From Bradyrhizobium symbiodeficiens (lineage in GTDB: Bacteria > Pseudomonadota > Alphaproteobacteria > Rhizobiales > Xanthobacteraceae): DNA of 64,000 bases. Below, one piece after another: positions 33,535-42,771 of this stretch; position 1 is the stretch's first letter; the number at the start of each line of letters is the position of its first letter. The translations under genes were made by a program, and so were the position numbers. The notes under the pieces are model-generated. The model was not told the DNA's origin. It did no database searches and worked only from the letters and a program-made list of their open reading frames with translations. Location of the stretch: NCBI RefSeq assembly GCF_002266465.3, contig NZ_CP029427.2, positions 2,234,501 through 2,298,500 of the forward strand, read 5' to 3'.

Positions 33535-34698
33535 ATGTTCTTCGACAGGATGGAATCCGGACGGGCGTCGATTTCCGATGCCGTCTATCTGGAAGTCATC
33601 GGGGGCCTTCACGGCACCACGATGCCGAACATTCTCGCGGCCGCCTGCCTCGCAATGGTCGGCGCCATCACGACCTACGAGACCGGGGACATGGTGATGG
33701 CGATCCTGACGGTCGCCGGTGTCATGGTGGCGATCGTCCGTCTGTTCGAAATTCTCGCTTTCCGTCGCCGTTTCGCGCGTTCACCGCAACTCGATCGGGC
33801 CGAGGCCGCGACCTGGGAGCGGCGTTACATTGCCGGCACCGTTGCGACGGCATTGGTGCTTGGCGTGTTCGCCGCGCGCAGCATCATGCTGGGTGATGCG
33901 CTCTGCTCCGTGATGGCGATCGGGATCGGATTCGGCTTCGGCGCCGGCGTGGTGGCGCGGCTGGCGCTGCGTCCCGTCGCGGCGCTGCTCGATCTGGTCG
34001 CGATCGCCGGGCCCACCGCGATCGTCACTTTCATGCAGCCGGATCTGCGCCACGTCGGCCTCGGGCTCCTCATTCTGATGTACGTGGTCGCGAGTTTCGA
34101 GATGGTTCGGTTGAGCTTCAACGCCTCGATCAGCCAGATCACGCTGAAGCGGAAATTCGAGCAGCTCGCGCGCTCGGATTCGATGACCGGCCTATCCAAC
34201 CGCTCGGTGCTGGCGGCGGACCTGCCCCTGATGCTGTCGGCCGGGATGGTTGCGGTCCATACGCTCGATCTCGACCGCTTCAAGGAGGCCAATGACCGGT
34301 TCGGCCATCCCGCCGGTGACGCGCTGCTGAAGCAGGTCGCCGGGCGGCTCAAGGCGCTCGTCACGCAAGACGACCTGTTGATCCGCATGGGCGGCGATGA
34401 ATTCGTCCTGGTCCAGCGCGCGGCGGCTGATGCGGAGGCGATGGCGGAGCGCATCGTGCAGTCGATCAGCGCGCCGTACGACGTCGCCGGACAGGTGATC
34501 GAGCTCGGCGTCAGCGTCGGTGTTGCCGTCGCGCCGGACGACGGGCGCACCGCGGAAGCGCTGCTGTCGCGCTCCGACAAGGCGCTGTACCGGGCCAAGC
34601 AAAATCGCGGCGGCTATGTGCTGGCGCGGGAATTGCGGGTGGCGGAAGCGGCTGTTGCAACGGCGGTCACCGAAGGACTGGCCGCGCACGCGGCATAG
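33535..34698 (+). CDS. Membrane-anchored GGDEF diguanylate cyclase
   Basis: The 387-residue protein has about six hydrophobic segments in residues 25-190 and a C-terminal GGDEF domain (about 205-370). The catalytic motif is intact (RMGGDEFVLV) and the substrate-binding LDLDRFKEANDRFGHPAGDALL is typical. It makes cyclic di-GMP from GTP. The inhibitory I-site RxxD, five residues before GGDEF, is replaced by TQDD, so product inhibition is probably lost. No EAL domain is present. The ATG at 33535 is preferred to one at 33472; the extra 21 residues are not membrane- or protein-like. Confidence 0.88.
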   Translation: MFFDRMESGRASISDAVYLEVIGGLHGTTMPNILAAACLAMVGAITTYETGDMVMAILTVAGVMVAIVRLFEILAFRRRFARSPQLDRAEAATWERRYIAGTVATALVLGVFAARSIMLGDALCSVMAIGIGFGFGAGVVARLALRPVAALLDLVAIAGPTAIVTFMQPDLRHVGLGLLILMYVVASFEMVRLSFNASISQITLKRKFEQLARSDSMTGLSNRSVLAADLPLMLSAGMVAVHTLDLDRFKEANDRFGHPAGDALLKQVAGRLKALVTQDDLLIRMGGDEFVLVQRAAADAEAMAERIVQSISAPYDVAGQVIELGVSVGVAVAPDDGRTAEALLSRSDKALYRAKQNRGGYVLARELRVAEAAVATAVTEGLAAHAA

Positions 34699-34824
34699 AC
34701 GGTGCCACCTTCTCCCACAGGGAAAGGGAAGAAGAGACATCCAATGTCCTTTCGCCTCCACCGGTGATGGCAATCGACCGCGAGATGCGGTTAGATGCCG
34801 CGCAACCGGCCGGGAGGGAAGAAC

Positions 34825-36753
34825 ATGATCAACGCCAGCAACGAGCCGAAGGACGCGAGCGCGTCCGTCATCGCGCAGCAAACGGCAATGCTGAACGCGC
34901 TGCCGTTTTCCGACACGCGGGATTTCGATGACGCCGCGCGCGGCTTCCTCGGCACGATCGAAAACGCTGCGATCACGAACCCGCAGGGGCGGACTGTCTG
35001 GAGCCTCGAGCCTTACGGCTTCCTGTCCACTGAGAAGGCGCCGCCGACGGTCAATCCGAGCCTGTGGCGGCAGTCGCGGCTCAACATGCAGCACGGCCTG
35101 TTCGAGGTCGTGCCCGGTGTCTACCAGGTGCGCGGGCTCGACATCGCGAACATGACGCTGATCGAGGGCGACAGCGGCGTCATCGTCGTCGACACCCTGA
35201 CCTCGATCGAGGGCGCGCGGGCCGCGCTCGATCTCTATTTCAGGCATCGCGGCCTGAAGCCGGTCGCGGCCGTCATCTTCACGCACACCCACACCGACCA
35301 TTGGGGTGGGGCGCGCGGCGTGCTGGAGGAGGATGCGCTGGCCACTGCCAGCGTGCCGATCATCGCGCCGAACCTGTTCATGGAGCACGCGGTGTCCGAG
35401 AACATCATCGCAGGCCCCGCGATGCTGCGCCGTGCCCAGTATCAGTTCGGCCCGCTGCTCGCCAAGAGCGCGCGGGGGCAGGTCGATTGCGGGCTCGGCA
35501 AGTCGATGGCGGCGGGTTCGGTCGCGTTGCTGCGCCCGACCGACCTGATCATGGCGACCGGCGACAGGCGCGTCATCGACGGCGTCGAATTCGAATTCCA
35601 GATGGCGCCGAACAGCGAAGCGCCGGCGGAGATGCACTTCTTCATCCCCCGCTACAAGGTGCTGAACCTCGCCGAGAACTGCACCCACAATTTCCACAAT
35701 CTGCTGCCGTTCCGCGGCGCCGACGTGCGCGACGCGCTGGCCTGGTCGAAATATCTGGGCGAGGCCTTGCAGCTCTGGGACGGCAAGGCGGAGGCGATGT
35801 GCGGCCAGCATCACTGGCCGGTGTGGGGACGTGAGCGCATCGGCACGATGATCCGGCAGCAGCGCGATCTCTACAAATTCGCGCACGACCAGACCATCCG
35901 CCTGATGAACCACGGTCTCACCGCCGCCGAGATCGCCGAGACGATCCAGTTGCCGAAGAGCCTGGAAGGCGCCTGGCACGGCCGCGGCTATTACGGCCAC
36001 ATCCGGCACAACGTGAAGGCGATCTATCAGAAATATCTCGGCTGGTACGACGCCAACCCGGCCAATCTCGATCCGCTGCCGCCGGTGGAGTCCGGAAGGA
36101 AATATGTCGAATACATGGGCGGCGCCGACGCCATGCTGGCGCGGGCGCGTGCGGATTTCGACAAGGGTGAATTCCGCTTCGTCGCGCAGGCGCTCGGCCA
36201 TCTCGTCTTCGCCGAGCCTGATCATGCGGCGGCGCGCGCTCTGCTCGCCGACACGCTGGAGCAGCTCGGCTACGCCGCCGAAAGCGCGACCTGGCGCAAC
36301 GCCTATCTGTTCGGCGCGCAGGAATTGCGCTTGGGCATGCCGAAGGTGCCGGCGCGCCCGCCGATGCCGCGCGAAACGCTGGCTGCGCTGCGCACCGGGC
36401 AGCTCTGGGACGTGCTCGGCATCCGCCTCAACGGTCCCAAGGCGGAAGGAAAGCACATCGTGCTGAACTGGAATTTCTCCGACACCGGCGAGACCTTCGT
36501 GCTCAATCTGGAGAACTGCGCGCTCACCTACGCCGAAGGCGTGCAGGCGGAGGGCGCCGATGCCAGCTTCACGCTGGCGCGCTCCACGCTCGACGAGGTG
36601 ATCGCCAAGCTGACGAGCTTTCCGGAGGCGGTCGCGGCGGGGAAGGTCAAGCTCGCGGGCAACCCGATGAAGCTCGCCGAGCTGATGGGCCTGATGGACG
36701 AGTTTCCACGGATGTTCGAGATCGTGGAGCCGAAGCGGGCGGTGGTGAAGTAG
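34825..36753 (+). CDS. Alkylsulfatase-like metallo-beta-lactamase-fold hydrolase (SdsA/BDS1 type)
   Basis: The 642-residue protein has the three-part layout of SDS hydrolase: a metallo-beta-lactamase domain with the zinc motif THTHTDHWGG (residues about 155-164), an alkylsulfatase dimerisation domain (about 370-500), and a C-terminal sterol-carrier-like domain (about 515-640). A further metal ligand group lies in AENCTHNFHN and GQHHWPVWG. The family cleaves primary alkyl sulfates to alcohol and sulfate. Pseudomonas SdsA1 is exported, but this protein has no signal peptide, so it would act in the cytoplasm. GGGAGGGA precedes the ATG. Confidence 0.92.
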   Translation: MINASNEPKDASASVIAQQTAMLNALPFSDTRDFDDAARGFLGTIENAAITNPQGRTVWSLEPYGFLSTEKAPPTVNPSLWRQSRLNMQHGLFEVVPGVYQVRGLDIANMTLIEGDSGVIVVDTLTSIEGARAALDLYFRHRGLKPVAAVIFTHTHTDHWGGARGVLEEDALATASVPIIAPNLFMEHAVSENIIAGPAMLRRAQYQFGPLLAKSARGQVDCGLGKSMAAGSVALLRPTDLIMATGDRRVIDGVEFEFQMAPNSEAPAEMHFFIPRYKVLNLAENCTHNFHNLLPFRGADVRDALAWSKYLGEALQLWDGKAEAMCGQHHWPVWGRERIGTMIRQQRDLYKFAHDQTIRLMNHGLTAAEIAETIQLPKSLEGAWHGRGYYGHIRHNVKAIYQKYLGWYDANPANLDPLPPVESGRKYVEYMGGADAMLARARADFDKGEFRFVAQALGHLVFAEPDHAAARALLADTLEQLGYAAESATWRNAYLFGAQELRLGMPKVPARPPMPRETLAALRTGQLWDVLGIRLNGPKAEGKHIVLNWNFSDTGETFVLNLENCALTYAEGVQAEGADASFTLARSTLDEVIAKLTSFPEAVAAGKVKLAGNPMKLAELMGLMDEFPRMFEIVEPKRAVVK

Positions 36754-36759
36754 GAGCTC

Positions 36760-36817
36760 GGGCCCCGGACGCAGCGCAGCGCGACTTCAGCGGTGTGCTG
36801 CAGAGCCGGGACACGAG
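36760..36817. repeat. Short GC-rich intergenic repeat
   Basis: CCCCGGACGCAGCGCAGC is followed by a partly complementary GTGCTGCAGAGCCGGG. The text resembles the palindromic intergenic repeats seen elsewhere in the window. It lies between convergent genes. Confidence 0.45.
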
Positions 36818-36835
36818 AGTTGCAGATGCTTCGCT

Positions 36836-37906
36836 CTACTCCGCGCTGCTCACCAGCTTGATCCGCGGCGCCTTCTGCTCGGCGAGGCGGCGGTAGGCCG
36901 CGAGATAGTCCAGCGCCATACGCCGCGCGGTAAAGCGCGTCTCGAACTGCTTGCGGATGGCGGCGCGGTCGAGTTGCGCGAGGCGGCCGACGACGCCGGC
37001 CGCGCTGAGAAGGTCCTCGACGATGAAGCCGGTCAGCCCCTCGTCGATGATCTCGGGCACCGAGCCGCGGTTGAAGGCAACGACCGGCGTGCCGCAGGCC
37101 ATGGCTTCGATCATCACGAGGCCGAACGGCTCCGGCCAGTCGATCGGCAGCAGAAGGCCGAGCGCGCCGCTGAGGAATTCCGACTTCTCGTGATCGCCGA
37201 TCTCGCCGATGAAATCCACCAGCGGATTGTTCTCGATCATCGGCCGGATCAACTCGTCATAGTAGTCTTGGTCGGCGCGATCGACCTTGGCCGCGATCTT
37301 GAGCGGAATGCCGCAATGGGTCGCGATCTTGATGGCGCGGTCGACGCCCTTCTCGGGCGCGATGCGGCCGAGCACGGCGAGATATTCCTGCTTCGCCGGC
37401 TTTGGCGTCAGCAAATTCTCCGGCAGGCCGTGGTAAATCGTCTGCACCCAGTTCGCCTGCGGCACCGGCCGCCGCTGCGCATTGGAGATCGAGACGACGG
37501 GCATCTTGGAGAAGGTGTTGAAGACCGGCTGATGCTCCGGAAGATCGAGCCGGCCGTGCAGCGTGGTCAGGAACGGCGTCGGCTGCCGATGGAACAACGA
37601 CCACGGATAATAGTCGAGATGGAAGTGGAGGAAGTCGAACTCCTCGTCGTCACATTTCTGCCGTACATGCTCCAGCAGCACCATGTGCAGCGCGTTGGGA
37701 TCGCGCACGGAACCATCGAGGCGTAGCGCTCTCGGCCACAGCGCATCCAGCTTGGCTGATGTCTGGGAGTCTCCGCTGGCGAACAGCGTCACGTCGTGCC
37801 CGAGGGCCACCAGCTCTTCCGTCAACCAGTGCACCACCCGCTCGGTGCCGCCATACAGCTTGGGTGGAACAGCCTCCGTCAACGGAGCTACCTGCGCAAT
37901 GCGCAT
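36836..37906 (-). CDS. Glycosyltransferase family 4
   Basis: The 356-residue GT-B protein starts with the acceptor-side signature MRIAQVAPLTEAVPPKLYGGTERVVHWL. The donor-side motif is EPFGLVMIEAMACGTPVVAFNRGSVPEI near residue 265, with the conserved ExxGxxxxE spacing. LAVLGRIAPEKGVDRAIKIA near 175 holds the usual phosphate-contacting residues. The sugar and acceptor are unknown. It is divergent from an ABC exporter and a glycogen-debranching-like gene, and a consensus EcfG-type promoter lies 72 bases upstream, so it probably belongs to the general stress response. Confidence 0.9.
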   Translation of the reverse strand: MRIAQVAPLTEAVPPKLYGGTERVVHWLTEELVALGHDVTLFASGDSQTSAKLDALWPRALRLDGSVRDPNALHMVLLEHVRQKCDDEEFDFLHFHLDYYPWSLFHRQPTPFLTTLHGRLDLPEHQPVFNTFSKMPVVSISNAQRRPVPQANWVQTIYHGLPENLLTPKPAKQEYLAVLGRIAPEKGVDRAIKIATHCGIPLKIAAKVDRADQDYYDELIRPMIENNPLVDFIGEIGDHEKSEFLSGALGLLLPIDWPEPFGLVMIEAMACGTPVVAFNRGSVPEIIDEGLTGFIVEDLLSAAGVVGRLAQLDRAAIRKQFETRFTARRMALDYLAAYRRLAEQKAPRIKLVSSAE

Positions 37907-37977
37907 CTCACCATCTCCTCTGTGCGATCATGATCGTAGAAGCCCCCGCCATGTTTCGGCACCGGCATGCCAAGGTG

Positions 37978-38004
37978 GGAACGTTCTCGCATTTGCGAAG
38001 TTCC
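37978..38004. promoter_or_regulatory. Bidirectional EcfG-type promoter
   Basis: Leftward the sequence reads GGAAC, 16 bases, CGTT: a full consensus match 74 bases before the glycosyltransferase ATG. Rightward the same segment reads GGAAC, 17 bases, GTT, lacking only the C, 181 bases before the ABC exporter ATG. The symmetry comes from GGAACGTT at one end and AAGTTCC at the other. Confidence 0.65.
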
Positions 38005-38182
38005 TTCTTCCGACCGTTACTTCTTCGACACACTGCAGCGTGGTCGCGACGATGCCATCACCTCTTCTCACATCGTCCGCATCCGCGTGTCGTGATGAGA
38101 CTGCCCGGGAACCGCGGCGAAGCAGTCGATGTTCAGTCGGCTGAGACAAAAAACTTAAATCAACAGTACGGGGCGATAGCCT

Positions 38183-39946
38183 ATGGATCATCTTTCTGGG
38201 TACGCGCGCAGGCCATTTGCCTTTGTCTTGCGCTATCTTCGGATGCGAATGGCATCGCATCTGGTGATCGTGATCGCGGTTGTTGCAGCGGTTGCCTGCT
38301 CCGTAGGCACTCAATATGGGGTCAAATCTCTGGTCGACGCCTTGTCTGCGGGGCCTTCGCAAGGCGGAGGCGTATGGCTGGCATTCATTCTGCTCATGTC
38401 GCTGATCACCGCCGACAATTTCCTGTGGCGGATCGCGAGCTGGACAGCGAGCTTTACCTTCGTTCGGGTCACGGGGGATTTGCGTCGTGACATATTTCGT
38501 CATCTGACCGGTCATGCGCCGAGCTATTTTTCAGACCGGATGCCGGGCATGCTGACCAGCCGCATTACGGCCACATCCAATGCCGTGTTCACGGTCGAGA
38601 ACATGTTTGTCTGGAATGTGTTGCCGCCCTGCATTGCCACAGTTGCGGCAATCGCCTTGATTGGAACCGTCAGTCCTTACATGGCGCTTGGCTTGCTCGT
38701 GATCGCCGGTGGCATGGTACTCGCGATGTTTCGCCTTGCCGCCGCGGGCAAGCCGCTGCATGACGACTTCGCCGACAAGGCCGCCGTGGTCGACGGCGAG
38801 ATGATCGACGTCATTAGCAACATGCCCTTGGTGCGGGCCTTCTGCGGCATCGGCCACGAGCACGAGCGGTTCGACGCGACGGTGAACCGGGAGCTGACCG
38901 CGCGAAGCCGCAGCCTGCGCTATCTCGAGAAGTTGCGGCTGCTGCATGCCGCCGTGACCGTGGTTTTGACGGTCGCGCTGATGGCCTGGGCCGTCACCCT
39001 GTGGCAGAAGGGCGAGGCGACCACCGGCGACGTCGTGCTGGTCTGTACACTCGGCATCTCCATTCTCAGCGCCACCCGCGATCTCGCAGTGGCGCTGGTG
39101 GACGTCACCCAGCACGTCGCGCGGCTGACGGAGGCGATTGCCACGCTGCTGGTGCCTCACGAGCTGCGCGATCATCCCGACGCCGAGCCGCTGGTGAAGA
39201 GCGGCGCGGCGATCGCGTTCAACAACGTCAGCTTCGGCTATCCCGGCAGCGACAAGATCTTCGAGCGTTTCAGCCTGCGGCTTCAGCCCGGCCAGCGCGT
39301 CGGCCTGGTCGGGCAATCCGGCGGCGGCAAGTCCACGCTGTTCACGCTGCTGCAGCGCTTCTACGATACCGACGAGGGCAACATCACGATCGACGGCCAG
39401 GACATTTCGAAGGTCACGCAACTCAGCCTGCGCGAGGCGATCTCGGTCGTGCCGCAGGACATTTCCCTGTTTCACCGCTCCATCCGCGAGAACATCCGCT
39501 ATGGCCGGCCAAACGCAACCGACGACGAGGTGCTGCGGGCCGCGATCGCGGCGCGCTGCGATTTCATCGATAGCTTGCCGGAGGGGCTCGACACCATGGT
39601 CGGCGACCGCGGGGTCAAGGTGTCCGGCGGCCAGCGCCAGCGCATCGCGATCGCGCGCGCCTTCCTGAAGGATGCGCCGATCCTGCTGCTGGACGAGGCG
39701 ACGGCCGCGCTCGACAGCGAATCCGAGGAGGCCATCCGCGAGGCGCTGTCGCGCCTGATGCGCGGCCGCACCGTGATCGCGATCGCGCACCGGCTGGCAA
39801 CGCTGCGCAATTTCGACCGCGTGGTGGTGCTGAGGAATGGCAAGATCATCGAAGACGGCTCGCCCGAGCGTCTGATGCAAGGCCATGGGCCCTATCGTGA
39901 ATTGGTCACGCAGGAAATGAGCCGGCTCGCACAGGCCGCAGCGTAA
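38183..39946 (+). CDS. ABC exporter (fused permease and ATPase)
   Basis: The 587-residue half-transporter has six hydrophobic segments in residues about 20-310 and an ATPase domain from about 345. Walker A is GQSGGGKST, the signature is VSGGQRQR and Walker B is ILLLDEAT, with the D-loop SALDSE pattern after it and the H-loop in AIAHRLA. It would work as a homodimer exporting lipid, glycan or drug. The debranching-like gene follows 58 bases downstream on the same strand, and the divergent glycosyltransferase suggests a glycan-related role. The substrate cannot be named. Confidence 0.92.
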   Translation: MDHLSGYARRPFAFVLRYLRMRMASHLVIVIAVVAAVACSVGTQYGVKSLVDALSAGPSQGGGVWLAFILLMSLITADNFLWRIASWTASFTFVRVTGDLRRDIFRHLTGHAPSYFSDRMPGMLTSRITATSNAVFTVENMFVWNVLPPCIATVAAIALIGTVSPYMALGLLVIAGGMVLAMFRLAAAGKPLHDDFADKAAVVDGEMIDVISNMPLVRAFCGIGHEHERFDATVNRELTARSRSLRYLEKLRLLHAAVTVVLTVALMAWAVTLWQKGEATTGDVVLVCTLGISILSATRDLAVALVDVTQHVARLTEAIATLLVPHELRDHPDAEPLVKSGAAIAFNNVSFGYPGSDKIFERFSLRLQPGQRVGLVGQSGGGKSTLFTLLQRFYDTDEGNITIDGQDISKVTQLSLREAISVVPQDISLFHRSIRENIRYGRPNATDDEVLRAAIAARCDFIDSLPEGLDTMVGDRGVKVSGGQRQRIAIARAFLKDAPILLLDEATAALDSESEEAIREALSRLMRGRTVIAIAHRLATLRNFDRVVVLRNGKIIEDGSPERLMQGHGPYRELVTQEMSRLAQAAA

Positions 39947-40004
39947 ACCAAGAGTCGCGTTGTCGAGTCGGTTGCGTCTTGAAACAAGCGCAGGGGATCA
40001 GCTC

Positions 40005-42209
40005 ATGTCGGCCGAAGCCGTAACCCACCTTGCCTCCGTCACGCGAACCTCGGAGCAGGTCGCGGAGCAGCCTTTCTATATCCCGATGACCGGGCCGTCG
40101 GCACGGCCGCGGCGATCCCTCAAGCACGACGACATGTTCATCGTGCTCGACAGCCATGGCGACATCGGCGCCTCGGCCGGCGGGCCGGACGGCCTGTTTC
40201 ACTACGACACCCGCTATCTGGCGCGGCTGGAGCTGGTGCTCGACGATCTCCAGCCGCTGCTGCTGGGCTCCAACCTGCGCGACGACAATTCGGCGCTGAC
40301 TGTCGACCTCACCAATCCAGACATCTACCGTCAGGAACGCCTCGTCCTCCAGAAGGACTTGCTGCACATCGTGCGCACGATCTTCCTGTGGCGCGGCACG
40401 GCCTATCAGCGCATCGGGGTGCAGAACCATGGCGATGCGCGCGCCAGTTTCGAGTTGACGCTGCTGTTCGACAACGACTTTGCCGATCTGTTCGAGGTCC
40501 GCGGCGAGCGCCGCCCGCACCGCGGCACCGGCACGGGCAAACTGCTCGGTTCGACCGACGTGCTGTTCGAATATCGTGGCCTCGACGACACCGAGCGCAC
40601 CACGGGTTTGCATTTCGATCCCCGCCCGACGCGGCTGTCGGTGAATGCTGCGACCTGGCAGCTCGAGCTGGGCCCGCATGAATCCAAGTCGCTGTTCGTG
40701 GCCGTGTCCTGCAACCGTCCGATCGCCGAGAAGCCCGCACGCTTCTTCCGCGGCCTGCTCGCTCATCGCCGCGAGATGCGGCAGTCGACGATGGGGGCGG
40801 CGAGCGTCGAGACCTCGAACAACATCTTCAACGAGGTGCTGTGCCAGGCCATGGCCGACCTCAACATGCTGATGACGGAGACGCCGCAGGGGCGTTATCC
40901 CTATGCCGGCATCCCCTGGTATTCGACGACGTTCGGCCGCGACGGCCTGATCACCGCGCTGCAGATGCTGTGGATCGATCCGCGCGTCGCCAAGGGCGTC
41001 TTGCGCCGGCTCGCGCATTTCCAGGCCAAGGCGGTGGATCCGCTCGCGGATGCCGCGCCCGGCAAGATCCTGCATGAGATGCGCGGCGGCGAGATGGCGG
41101 CGCTGCGCGAGGTGCCGTTCGCGCAATATTACGGCAGCGTCGATTCGACCGCGCTGTTCGTGCTGCTCGCCGGAAGCTATTTCGAACGGACCGGCGACGA
41201 GAAGACCCTGATCGAACTGTGGCCGGCGATCGAGGCGGCGCTGGCCTGGATCGACGGTCCCGGCGACCCAGACCAGGACGGTTTCGTCGAATACCAGCGC
41301 GCGACCGAGAAGGGGCTGGCCAACCAGGGCTGGAAGGATTCCTACGACGCGATCTTCCATGCCGACGGCCAGCTTGCCGAGGGCAATATCGCGCTCGCGG
41401 AAGTCCAGGGGTATGTTTACGCCGCCAAGCAGCTCGCCGCGCGTTGCGCGCTGCGGCTCGGCAAGCCGGACCGCGTGCGCAAGCTCGAGGCCGAAGCCAG
41501 GACGCTGGCCGAGCGCTTCGAGAAGGCGTTCTGGTGCGAGGAGCTCGGCACCTACGCGCTCGCCCTCGACGGCAAGAAGCGGCCGTGCAAGGTGCGGACC
41601 TCGAACGCCGGCCAGGTGCTGTTCAGCGGCATGATCCGCGAGGACCGTGCCCGCCTCGTCGCCGCCGATCTGATGGGGCCACATTTCTTCTCGGGCTGGG
41701 GCATCCGTACCGTCGCGCAAGGCGAAGTACGATACAACCCGATGTCCTATCATGACGGGTCGATCTGGCCGCACGACAATGCGCTGATCGCGCTCGGGCT
41801 CGCGCGCTACGGTCTGAAGCATTCGGTCGCGCATGTCTTCAAGGGGCTGTTCGACGCCGCCACCTATATGGACCTGCGCCGGTTGCCCGAATTGTTCTGC
41901 GGTTTCCGGCGCGAGAAGCGGCGCGGTCCGACGCTCTATCCGGTCGCCTGCGCGCCGCAGGCCTGGGCCAGCGCGACGCCGTTCACGCTGCTGGAGGCGG
42001 CGCTCGGCATCGAGTTCGACGTGGCGCGCAGCGAGATTCGCCTGCGCAACCCGCATCTGCCGGCGTTCCTCAACGAGGTGATCCTGCGCGATTTGCGCCT
42101 CGGCGAATCCAGCGTCGATCTTCGTGTCAGCCGCCACGGCGACGACGTGGCGCTTGAAGTCTTGCGCACGCGCGGCCGGATCCAGGTCTCGATCGTGCTG
42201 GCGCGCTAG
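40005..42209 (+). CDS. Glycogen debranching-like (amylo-alpha-1,6-glucosidase family) protein
   Basis: The 734-residue protein has the N-terminal glycogen-debranching domain (GGPDGLFHYDTRYLARLEL, near residue 60) followed by an (alpha/alpha)6 barrel of the GH63/GH133-like kind. Landmarks are YPYAGIPWYSTTFGRDGLI near 300, GWKDSYDAIFHADG near 445 and YNPMSYHDGSIWPHDNALI near 575. The Asp and Glu/Asp of GRDG and KDS are likely acid/base candidates. It probably hydrolyses alpha-linked oligosaccharide or glycogen branches. AGGGGATCAG precedes the ATG. It lies in the same unit as the ABC exporter. Confidence 0.88.
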   Translation: MSAEAVTHLASVTRTSEQVAEQPFYIPMTGPSARPRRSLKHDDMFIVLDSHGDIGASAGGPDGLFHYDTRYLARLELVLDDLQPLLLGSNLRDDNSALTVDLTNPDIYRQERLVLQKDLLHIVRTIFLWRGTAYQRIGVQNHGDARASFELTLLFDNDFADLFEVRGERRPHRGTGTGKLLGSTDVLFEYRGLDDTERTTGLHFDPRPTRLSVNAATWQLELGPHESKSLFVAVSCNRPIAEKPARFFRGLLAHRREMRQSTMGAASVETSNNIFNEVLCQAMADLNMLMTETPQGRYPYAGIPWYSTTFGRDGLITALQMLWIDPRVAKGVLRRLAHFQAKAVDPLADAAPGKILHEMRGGEMAALREVPFAQYYGSVDSTALFVLLAGSYFERTGDEKTLIELWPAIEAALAWIDGPGDPDQDGFVEYQRATEKGLANQGWKDSYDAIFHADGQLAEGNIALAEVQGYVYAAKQLAARCALRLGKPDRVRKLEAEARTLAERFEKAFWCEELGTYALALDGKKRPCKVRTSNAGQVLFSGMIREDRARLVAADLMGPHFFSGWGIRTVAQGEVRYNPMSYHDGSIWPHDNALIALGLARYGLKHSVAHVFKGLFDAATYMDLRRLPELFCGFRREKRRGPTLYPVACAPQAWASATPFTLLEAALGIEFDVARSEIRLRNPHLPAFLNEVILRDLRLGESSVDLRVSRHGDDVALEVLRTRGRIQVSIVLAR

Positions 42210-42229
42210 GGGCGCGCAGGGAGAGTGTC

Positions 42230-42748
42230 ATGCGTGCGATCGGAGCGTTGATCCTTGGCATAGCCATCGTCGCGGGCGTGGCGGTGGCGACGTCGCGCGC
42301 CGCAGACGAACCGCCCGCAGGGCAGAGCGAGGCGAAAGCGCCGGCGGCACCGTCGCCGAGCTCGGCCGTCCCGGTCACGCCGAAGGATGCTGCGCCGCCG
42401 CCGTCGGTGACCATCATCGGCGCCAGCGAAGCTCACGGGGTGCTCGGCCGCGACGTGCGCAGCGCGGCCGGCGAGGACATGGGCCGGATCGTTGACGTCA
42501 TCGTCGATCGCAGTGGTCACGTCCGCGCCGCGGCGATTGATTTCGGCGGGTTTCTCGGCGTCGGCAGCCGCAAGATCGTGGTGGACTGGAACGCATTGCG
42601 CTTCGGCAAGATTGCCAACAAGAAGGACAGCATCACGCTGGAATTGACCAAGGCGCAGGTCGCGGCCGCGCCGGAATACAAGGAGGATGCGCCGATCGTC
42701 GTGCTCGGCGCATCCGGCAGCCTTCAACCGCTGCAAGCGATCCAGTGA
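42230..42748 (+). CDS. Secreted PRC-barrel protein
   Basis: The 172-residue protein has a signal peptide (residues 1-25), a Pro- and Ala-rich linker (about 26-60) and one PRC-barrel domain (about 62-135; SEAHGVLGRDVRSAAGEDMGRIVDVIVD). It has been exported or periplasmic function unknown. PRC barrels often bind partner proteins or membranes. The gene starts 20 bases after the debranching-like gene and may be co-expressed. Confidence 0.85.
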   Translation: MRAIGALILGIAIVAGVAVATSRAADEPPAGQSEAKAPAAPSPSSAVPVTPKDAAPPPSVTIIGASEAHGVLGRDVRSAAGEDMGRIVDVIVDRSGHVRAAAIDFGGFLGVGSRKIVVDWNALRFGKIANKKDSITLELTKAQVAAAPEYKEDAPIVVLGASGSLQPLQAIQ

Positions 42749-42771
42749 GGTGCGGGGAGGGCTGACCGCCT

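Noticed and set aside
34192..36456. A 754-codon leftward open frame
   Set aside because: It is the complement of the alkylsulfatase-like and GGDEF genes and has no domain signature.
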